6,180 nucleotides of DNA from an uncultured Holophagaceae bacterium (GTDB taxonomy: Bacteria; Acidobacteriota; Holophagae; Holophagales; Holophagaceae), in assembly GCA_903919165.1 (NCBI GenBank), contig CAIXHJ010000269.1, forward strand, positions 1 to 6,180, in the 5' to 3' direction. Made by a program: the position numbers and the translations under genes. The stretch's first letter is position 1, and each line of letters begins with the position of its first letter. The notes under the pieces are model-generated. The model saw nothing but the letters and a program-made list of their open reading frames with translations. It had not been told where the DNA came from and searched no databases. Shown piece by piece: positions 1 through 4,459 of the stretch.

Positions 1-221
1 ACGCCGCTCAGGACCTGCACTCTGTCGGCCTCACTGCGCGGCGTCACCAAGTCCGACTGCCCGGGCCGACGACGATCCATCTCCCGCTGGATCGCCTCCA
101 GGTCGAAGGGGAGCCCAGGCTTCACGCCATCCAGCACCACGCCCACCGCCGCACCATGGCTTTCGCCGAAGGTGACGATGCGGAAGGCGCGGCCGAAGGA
201 GGAGGGAGAATCGTAGAGCAT
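1..221 (-). CDS. aroC: Chorismate synthase, N-terminal part (cut by window edge)
   Basis: Chorismate synthase converts 5-enolpyruvylshikimate-3-phosphate to chorismate, the last common step of aromatic amino acid synthesis, in the cytoplasm with reduced FMN as cofactor. The 73 visible residues contain the family signature G-E-S-H-G at residues 19-23, including the conserved His22, then A-x-G-x-x-x-D-G-x-x-P-G-x-P, the D-R-R-R-P-G-Q stretch at 49-55 and the V-x-V-L-S-G segment at 69-73. This resembles the opening of E. coli AroC closely. The ATG at 221 is preceded by GAAGG overlapping the stop codon of the upstream glycosyltransferase, with a rather long spacing of about 12 bases. The gene lies 15 bases downstream of that glycosyltransferase on the same strand, so the two are probably co-transcribed. 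The C-terminal majority lies beyond position 1. The identification is strong although only about a fifth of the protein is visible. Confidence 0.95.
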   Translation of the reverse strand, partial: MLYDSPSSFGRAFRIVTFGESHGAAVGVVLDGVKPGLPFDLEAIQREMDRRRPGQSDLVTPRSEADRVQVLSG

Positions 222-236
222 CAGACCAGTCTACCT

Positions 237-1463
237 TCAGGATTCCGACAACAGGGCCATCAGCTGGGGCCCCACAGCCTCGATGCTGTACCGGGAACGA
301 CAAGCTCGATCTGCCAGCTCTCTTCGACGACCCACTTCGGCATCATCCAGGCTCCAGACCTCCTCGAGTGCCTGGGCAAGCGCCTGAGGAGAGAAGGCAT
401 CCACCGTCCATCCCAGCTTCCCGCCATCGAGGATCTCCAGGGGTCCTCCATGATCTGGCCCAATGAGCAGAAGCCCCTTCGCCGCCGCTTCCGGGTAGAC
501 CATCCCGAAGGGTTCATCCAGCGTCAGCAATGCGAGGACATCGCAGGCTTCGTAGACCTGCCGCAGGTCCGCATCCGGAAGGTAGCCATGGAATTGCACC
601 GACCCGGCTCGGCACAGTTCCGTGGCCAGGTTTTCGAGCCGGTTCCGCAGGGGGCCGTCGCCAACCACATGCAGTTCACAGGGCACCGGACTGGCTTTCT
701 GAAAGGTGTGGAATCCGCGGATCACAGTGTCGATGTTCTTGAAGGGTTCCAGCCTGGAATGGACAAGCACGCGGCGCACCAGCCGCTCCAGGCCACTGCG
801 GTCGCGTCCACCCGCTGGAAACCTGACGATGGGATAGATCACCTCTTCCCTGCAGCGTCCATAGATGGCGCGGGCGTTGTCCCGGCTGAACTCGCTGATG
901 GCGTAAATCAGGCCCAAACCCCCGATTGATTCGAGGTCATAGGCGTGACGGGCCCTCACGCTGGTCTCCCCCTTCATGGCCTGGTCATGGATCTCCAGGT
1001 CCTTTGCGAACTGACCGCAGGCATCCTCCTCACCTTGCCCCGCCGTGGCCTGTAACCGTGCGGTGAGAGTCGGGTTGGCCTGCCTCAGGTGGATTCCTCG
1101 GGGAGGTTCGTTACACTGCCAGATCTTTCGGGCCCGGATGGGTGCGGCCCCGAGCATTGCACTCGCAGGGAAGTTGTGGGCGATCACCGTGTCGTAATCC
1201 TGCAGGGATCGGGAAGCTCGAACGCCCCGGCGGCGCAACTTCGCCAAGCGGCTCCATCCGAAGAAAAGGTCCGTCCACTCTCTCTTGCGAACAAGGTGGA
1301 CCGGCACTCCCTCCAGGTGCTTCCCCCAGCGGGATGAATCGAAACCAAAGGTGATCAGCTCAGGGGTGGCTCCCTGTGCACGGTAGTGTTGCAGCTGGCT
1401 GGTGGCCAGAAGTTCAGCTCCGCCTACGGCCTCGAACGACGGATGGAATATCCCAAGGCGCAT
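237..1463 (-). CDS. GT4-family glycosyltransferase
   Basis: This 408-residue protein is a GT-B fold, retaining glycosyltransferase of the GT4 type, which moves a sugar from a nucleotide-sugar donor to a growing glycan or lipid carrier at the cytoplasmic side of the membrane. The N-terminal acceptor domain begins with M-R-L-G-I-F-H-P and a G-G-A-E motif at residues 14-17. The C-terminal donor domain has R-L-E-P-F-K at 237-242 (conserved Arg and Lys), V-V-G-D-G-P at 266-271 and the E-x7-E motif with Glu317 and Glu325 in D-E-P-F-G-M-V-Y-P-E. The frame is open for 100 more codons upstream, but the start at 1463 is preferred: it has a strong GGGAGG Shine-Dalgarno 4 bases upstream, and the family's usual N-terminal strand begins there. 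There is no signal peptide. It is divergent from a methyltransferase and GDP-sugar genes, so GDP-rhamnose or GDP-mannose is a reasonable donor guess; donor and acceptor cannot be read from the sequence. Confidence 0.9.
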   Translation of the reverse strand: MRLGIFHPSFEAVGGAELLATSQLQHYRAQGATPELITFGFDSSRWGKHLEGVPVHLVRKREWTDLFFGWSRLAKLRRRGVRASRSLQDYDTVIAHNFPASAMLGAAPIRARKIWQCNEPPRGIHLRQANPTLTARLQATAGQGEEDACGQFAKDLEIHDQAMKGETSVRARHAYDLESIGGLGLIYAISEFSRDNARAIYGRCREEVIYPIVRFPAGGRDRSGLERLVRRVLVHSRLEPFKNIDTVIRGFHTFQKASPVPCELHVVGDGPLRNRLENLATELCRAGSVQFHGYLPDADLRQVYEACDVLALLTLDEPFGMVYPEAAAKGLLLIGPDHGGPLEILDGGKLGWTVDAFSPQALAQALEEVWSLDDAEVGRRRELADRACRSRYSIEAVGPQLMALLSES

Positions 1464-1467
1464 CAGG

Positions 1468-1475
1468 CCTCCCTC
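1468..1475 (-). promoter_or_regulatory. Shine-Dalgarno fixing the glycosyltransferase start
   Basis: Read on the minus strand this is GAGGGAGG, ending 4 bases before the ATG at 1463. It is the best ribosome binding site in the upstream part of this open frame and favours the 408-residue form over the 508-residue form that would start at 1763 inside the divergent methyltransferase gene. Confidence 0.7.
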
Positions 1476-1511
1476 TCGAATCGCCACGACACCCTGGACC
1501 TGAAGCCGTCG

Positions 1512-1520
1512 ATGGTAGCA
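1512..1520 (-). promoter_or_regulatory. Possible extended -10 element for glycosyltransferase-aroC
   Basis: On the minus strand this reads TG-C-TACCAT, an extended -10-like site with four of six hexamer matches and no clear -35. Transcription would start near 1505, leaving a leader of about 40 bases before the ATG at 1463, which is a plausible distance. The evidence is weak. Confidence 0.18.
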
Positions 1521-1618
1521 TTCCACGCTCCACCACCTGGTGTCGCCCCCAGCTTTGGCCCGGCCCTGAACCCCCTCCACAACCGTGCCAACCTGCGCGC
1601 GGATCCATTGGGGGGTTC

Positions 1619-1627
1619 TGGCACAAT
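1619..1627 (+). promoter_or_regulatory. Possible extended -10 element for the sugar operon
   Basis: TG-G-CACAAT matches the extended -10 pattern TGnTATAAT with four of six bases in the hexamer. No -35 box is visible at 16-18 bases upstream. If real, transcription would begin near 1634, which fits a methyltransferase start at 1650 or 1677 and excludes 1626. It overlaps the right arm of a CCATTG/CAATGG inverted repeat. Confidence 0.18.
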
Positions 1628-1649
1628 GGTCCATCCGCCCTGGAGCCTG

Positions 1650-2456
1650 ATGGATTCCCCACGCGAAGCCGCCCCGATGGAGCCCTGCCGCATCTGTGGC
1701 GGCGGCCTCCGGCCGGCCTTCGGTGGAATTGTGCTCGACACCGTGCCAGTTCAGTACGCCCAATGCACTGAGTGTGACTCCCTGCTGCTGCCCTCGCCCA
1801 CTTGGCTGGAGGAGGCCTATTCACGCCACATCGTTCCGGACCCTGATTTCGGTGCCCTGAAACGCACCCTCTTCATCCACCGCTGCCTTCGCCGCCTCCG
1901 ATCCAAGGCCATTGGATTGCTGCCCAAGCGGAGCCGCACATTGGATGTCGGTACGGGTCGCGGCCTGCTGCTGAGGCTGCTTCTGGACAACGGCCATGAC
2001 GCCTGGGGATACGACCCATATCCCCAATCCATCTTCGCCGAAGACCGTATCCAGACTTCCCTTCCGGACGGCCCCTTCTCCGCTATCACAGCCATCGAGG
2101 TCATCGAGCACACGCTGGATCCGGTGGACTTCCTGAAGTCCCTGCGCACCCGGCTCGCCCCGGGCGGATTCCTGGCCCTTTCGACCGAACTGTACGATTC
2201 GGCGGTGCATGGCCCCGACTGGGTCTACCTGGCACCACAACACGGGCAACACATCACCCTGTTCAGCAGGAGGGGGCTCTATCGAGCCGCCCACGCTGCC
2301 GGCCTGGAATGGATCCGCAGCCTCAACTGGGACGGGAAGCCGTTCCTCCATCTCCTCGTGCCAGTAGAGGCGCGGGTTTCCCGATTCCGGCTCTGGAGGC
2401 TCCAACGCCTCCACCGGGCCGGTGAGCGACGTCACGCGCGGGACGGCTGGACATGA
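1650..2456 (+). CDS. SAM-dependent methyltransferase with zinc-ribbon-like N-terminus
   Basis: This is a class I SAM-dependent methyltransferase of the Methyltransf_23 type, 268 residues from this start. A Cys4 knuckle comes first (C13-x2-C16 and C39-x2-C42), as in many methyltransferases that act on sugars or glycans. The Rossmann core follows: motif I L-D-V-G-T-G-R-G at 98-105, an acidic residue in G-Y-D-P-Y near 122 for the SAM ribose, V-I-E-H-T-L-D-P at 151-158, and L-A-P-G-G-F-L-A-L-S-T at 169-179. The start is uncertain. The ATG at 1650 has GGAG 4 bases upstream, the ATG at 1677 begins M-E-P-C-R-I-C as many family members do but lacks a ribosome site, and the ATG at 1626 is also possible. 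The stop overlaps the next gene as ATGA, so the two are translationally coupled. Position beside GDP-sugar genes suggests O- or C-methylation of a deoxysugar; the acceptor is unknown. There is no C-terminal extension like that of the roughly 400-residue TDP-sugar C-methyltransferases. Confidence 0.85.
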   Translation: MDSPREAAPMEPCRICGGGLRPAFGGIVLDTVPVQYAQCTECDSLLLPSPTWLEEAYSRHIVPDPDFGALKRTLFIHRCLRRLRSKAIGLLPKRSRTLDVGTGRGLLLRLLLDNGHDAWGYDPYPQSIFAEDRIQTSLPDGPFSAITAIEVIEHTLDPVDFLKSLRTRLAPGGFLALSTELYDSAVHGPDWVYLAPQHGQHITLFSRRGLYRAAHAAGLEWIRSLNWDGKPFLHLLVPVEARVSRFRLWRLQRLHRAGERRHARDGWT

Positions 2457-3352
2457 GCGGACAGCGCATCCTTCTCACAGGGGCCTCAGGCTTCGTCGGC
2501 CGCCACATGGCCGAGGCTCTGCTCCGCAGGGGCGATCATGTGGTGGCCCTGGACAATGGTGTGGGCATCGATCTGCCTGAGGGAGTCGAGCCCCTGGTCA
2601 TGGATCTGCAGGATCCCGCCTCCATGGCGGACCTACCCCGGTGCTGGGACGGGGTCGTCCACTTGGCTGGGGTTTCCATCCCGAGCCTCTTCGCCACGCC
2701 CGCCCCGGTGACCTTCAACCTGGAGATCACGCTGAACCTGCTGGAGCACCTGCGGGATTCCAAGGTGCTCCTGGTCAGCAGCTGCCATGTCTACGCGCCC
2801 TCGGATCGGAAGCGCCGCGAGGACGACCCCATCGTGCCCCAGGGGCGCTACGGGCTTTCTAAGCACCTGATAGAGCAGTTGGCCCCGCATTACCGGGGGA
2901 CCCTCGATGTCCGGGTGGCACGCCCTTTCAACCATCTTGGACCTGGCCAGCGTCCTGAGTTGGTGGTGCCCTCCCTCCTCCGGCGCCTGGCCTCGGCCTC
3001 CCCTTCGGACACCTCCCCCGTCCGCATGGCGGGATGGAACAGCGTCCGTGACTTCATCGACGTGCGGGACGTGGTGTCGGCCTACACGGCCATCCTCGCC
3101 CTTGAATCCCCCACCCGGCCCACTTTCAATGTCTGCACCGGACGCGCCACAAGTATCGGGGACCTGGTTCGGACGGTGCTGGATCTTCAGGGCGTTAAGC
3201 GGGAGATCCATTTCCAGGATCGCCCCATCTCCGCCGACGACATCCCCTACCTGGTGGGCGATCCCTCGCGGCTCGCAGAGGCCATAGGCTGGACTGCCCA
3301 GCACACCCTGGCCGACAGTCTTCTCACCATGATGCAGACCATCCATTCCTGA
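2453..3352 (+). CDS. rmd: NAD(P)-dependent extended SDR, probable GDP-6-deoxy-D-mannose reductase
   Basis: This 299-residue protein is an extended short-chain dehydrogenase/reductase (NAD-dependent epimerase/dehydratase family). The cofactor motif T-G-A-S-G-F-V-G is at residues 9-16, Ser109-Ser110 lie at the catalytic Ser/Thr position, and the Y-G-L-S-K motif supplies Tyr133 and Lys137. R-P-F-N-H-L-G-P-G-Q at 157-166 is characteristic of GDP-4-keto-6-deoxy-D-mannose reductases (Rmd), and the length fits Rmd (about 300). The GDP-L-fucose synthase opening G-H-x-G-M-V-G is absent. The likely reaction is NAD(P)H reduction of the Gmd product to GDP-D-rhamnose in the cytoplasm. The gene overlaps the methyltransferase by ATGA and ends 9 bases before gmd, which strongly supports a two-step pathway. 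A related reductase making GDP-6-deoxy-talose, or a general 4-epimerase/dehydratase, cannot be excluded. The segment after the two serines (C-H-V-Y-A-P-S) differs from the usual V-Y-G or E-Y-G. Confidence 0.82.
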   Translation: MSGQRILLTGASGFVGRHMAEALLRRGDHVVALDNGVGIDLPEGVEPLVMDLQDPASMADLPRCWDGVVHLAGVSIPSLFATPAPVTFNLEITLNLLEHLRDSKVLLVSSCHVYAPSDRKRREDDPIVPQGRYGLSKHLIEQLAPHYRGTLDVRVARPFNHLGPGQRPELVVPSLLRRLASASPSDTSPVRMAGWNSVRDFIDVRDVVSAYTAILALESPTRPTFNVCTGRATSIGDLVRTVLDLQGVKREIHFQDRPISADDIPYLVGDPSRLAEAIGWTAQHTLADSLLTMMQTIHS

Positions 3353-3356
3353 GAGG
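3351..3356 (+). promoter_or_regulatory. Shine-Dalgarno of gmd overlapping the SDR stop codon
   Basis: GAGAGG begins inside the TGA of the preceding SDR gene and lies 5 bases before the gmd ATG. This layout indicates that the SDR and gmd are translated from one message and supports the start chosen for gmd. Confidence 0.6.
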
Positions 3357-3361
3357 TTCCC

Positions 3362-4405
3362 ATGACCCGCACCGCACTGATCACAGGCATCACTGGTCAG
3401 GATGGCAGCTACCTGGCTGAACTCCTGCTGTCCAAGGGCTATCAGACGCATGGCATCGTGCGCCGGGCCAGCCTCTTCAATACGGACCGCATCGATCATC
3501 TGCACGTGGGCGAATCGCCGAACCCGAATTTCCACCTCCACTATGGGGACCTTTCGGATGCAGGCGCCTTGCGCAACGTGCTCGACGATGTCCAGCCCGA
3601 CGAAGTCTACAACCTTGGCGCCCAGAGCCACGTGCGCGTGAGCTTCGATCAGCCGGAGTACACCGTGGACGTGGTGGGCGTGGGCGTCATCCGATTGCTG
3701 GAGGCCATTCGCAGCTACATGAAGCACAGCGGCAGGACCATCCGCTTCTACCAGGCAGGCAGCTCGGAGATGTTCGGCAGCGCCAAGCCCCGCCAGCACG
3801 AGGGCACCCGCTTCCAGCCCCGCAGTCCCTATGCCTGCGCCAAGGTCTACGCCCACTACCAGGTGGTGAATCACCGGGAGAGCTATGGCCTCTTCGCCTG
3901 CAACGGGATCTTGTTCAACCACGAGAGCCCGCGGCGGGGTGAGACCTTCGTCACCCGCAAGATCACCCGGGCCGCCACGCGCATCAAACTGGGGCTACAG
4001 GACAAGCTATTCCTGGGCAACCTGGACGCCAGGCGGGACTGGGGCTTCGCGGGTGACTACGTGGAGGCCATGTGGCGCATGCTCCAGCAGGACACGCCAG
4101 ACGATTACGTGGTAGCCACGGGCGAGAGCATCAGCATCCGCGATTTCCTGGGCCTCACCTTTGAGCGGCTGGACCTGGATTGGCAGAAATACGTGGAAAT
4201 TGATCCCCGCTACTTCCGGCCCGCCGAGGTGGATCATCTCGAAGGCGATCCCAGCAAGGGCCGCCGCATCCTGGGCTGGGAGCCCAGGATCGACATCCGC
4301 GCCCTGACGGCCATGATGGTGGATTCGGACCTCAGGTTGGCTCAGAAGGAGCAGGTGCTTCGCGAGGCGGGCCACGCTGAAGCGCCCCGCGCCGGATACC
4401 GCTGA
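3362..4405 (+). CDS. gmd: GDP-mannose 4,6-dehydratase
   Basis: Gmd dehydrates GDP-D-mannose to GDP-4-keto-6-deoxy-D-mannose, the branch point to GDP-L-fucose, GDP-D-rhamnose and GDP-perosamine. At 347 residues it has normal family length. Visible landmarks are T-G-I-T-G-Q-D-G-S-Y-L at 8-18 (NADP binding), G-I-V-R-R-A-S-L-F-N-T at 31-41 (the Arg-rich loop near the cofactor), S-S-E-M-F-G at 134-139 with Ser134 and Glu136 at the E. coli Thr132/Glu134 positions, and Tyr157 and Lys161 in Y-A-C-A-K. N-H-E-S-P-R-R-G at 186-193 binds GDP-mannose, and R-D-W-G-F-A-G-D-Y and the R-P-A-E-V-D-H-L-x-G-D region near the C-terminus are also conserved. The Ser for Thr change is common in the S-S-E-M-F-G subgroup (plant MUR1 also has it). 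The start has a GAGAGG site 5 bases upstream. It is the third gene of the rightward operon and supplies the substrate for the SDR gene just upstream. Confidence 0.97.
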   Translation: MTRTALITGITGQDGSYLAELLLSKGYQTHGIVRRASLFNTDRIDHLHVGESPNPNFHLHYGDLSDAGALRNVLDDVQPDEVYNLGAQSHVRVSFDQPEYTVDVVGVGVIRLLEAIRSYMKHSGRTIRFYQAGSSEMFGSAKPRQHEGTRFQPRSPYACAKVYAHYQVVNHRESYGLFACNGILFNHESPRRGETFVTRKITRAATRIKLGLQDKLFLGNLDARRDWGFAGDYVEAMWRMLQQDTPDDYVVATGESISIRDFLGLTFERLDLDWQKYVEIDPRYFRPAEVDHLEGDPSKGRRILGWEPRIDIRALTAMMVDSDLRLAQKEQVLREAGHAEAPRAGYR

Positions 4406-4459
4406 AGCAGGCTACTCCCCAGAGGTCAGGCGGTAGCATGGAGGCTCCCCGAGGTTCTC
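4406..4459 (+). other. Short gap between gmd and the cyclophilin gene
   Basis: These 54 bases hold no clear hairpin followed by a T run, so no intrinsic terminator is visible and read-through from gmd into the next gene is possible. No good promoter was recognised. GAGG at 4451-4454, 5 bases before the next ATG, is the ribosome binding site of the downstream gene. An ATG at 4438 is in a different frame from that gene and was not used. Confidence 0.5.

Larger units (their letters stand above)
1464..1649. promoter_or_regulatory. Divergent intergenic control region
   Basis: About 186 bases separate the chosen starts of the leftward glycosyltransferase and the rightward methyltransferase, so promoters for both transcription units should lie here. 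Both strands stay open in some frame through this region, which is common at this GC content and is not taken as coding. No convincing TTGACA/TATAAT pair is visible. Weak candidates are an extended -10-like TGGCACAAT on the plus strand (1619-1627) and TGCTACCAT on the minus strand (1520-1512), neither with a recognisable -35. A 6-base inverted repeat (CCATTG 1605-1610, CAATGG 1624-1629) and a CACCA/TGGTG repeat (1531-1542) are also present. The region call rests on gene orientation; the individual boxes are speculative. Confidence 0.5.

Noticed and set aside
156..929. A 257-codon plus-strand open frame over aroC and the glycosyltransferase
   Set aside because: It is antisense to two genes with clear family motifs and shows no domain of its own.
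1576..1593. A sigma-54-like TTGGCACGG on the minus strand
   Set aside because: The -24 half matches well, but the required GC of the -12 half is missing at the correct spacing (it reads GA).
1386..1649. Upstream extension of the methyltransferase frame
   Set aside because: It would overlap the glycosyltransferase start region on the other strand. The conserved protein begins at or just before the Cys4 motif.
1464..1763. Upstream 100-codon extension of the glycosyltransferase frame
   Set aside because: It would overlap the start of the divergent methyltransferase. Its sequence has no family similarity, and a strong ribosome binding site sits at the internal start.
1821..2435. A 204-codon minus-strand frame opposite the methyltransferase
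   Set aside because: It is a shadow frame: the plus strand carries the SAM-binding motifs, and the minus translation has no recognisable feature.
2633..3922. A 429-codon open frame on the minus strand opposite the SDR and gmd genes
   Set aside because: It is the mirror of two well-identified genes. Its translation is rich in V, G, A and H-H-V type runs typical of antisense frames in GC-rich DNA, and it has no recognisable motif.
4406..4459. Possible terminator after gmd
   Set aside because: No stable stem followed by a T run could be found in these 54 bases.
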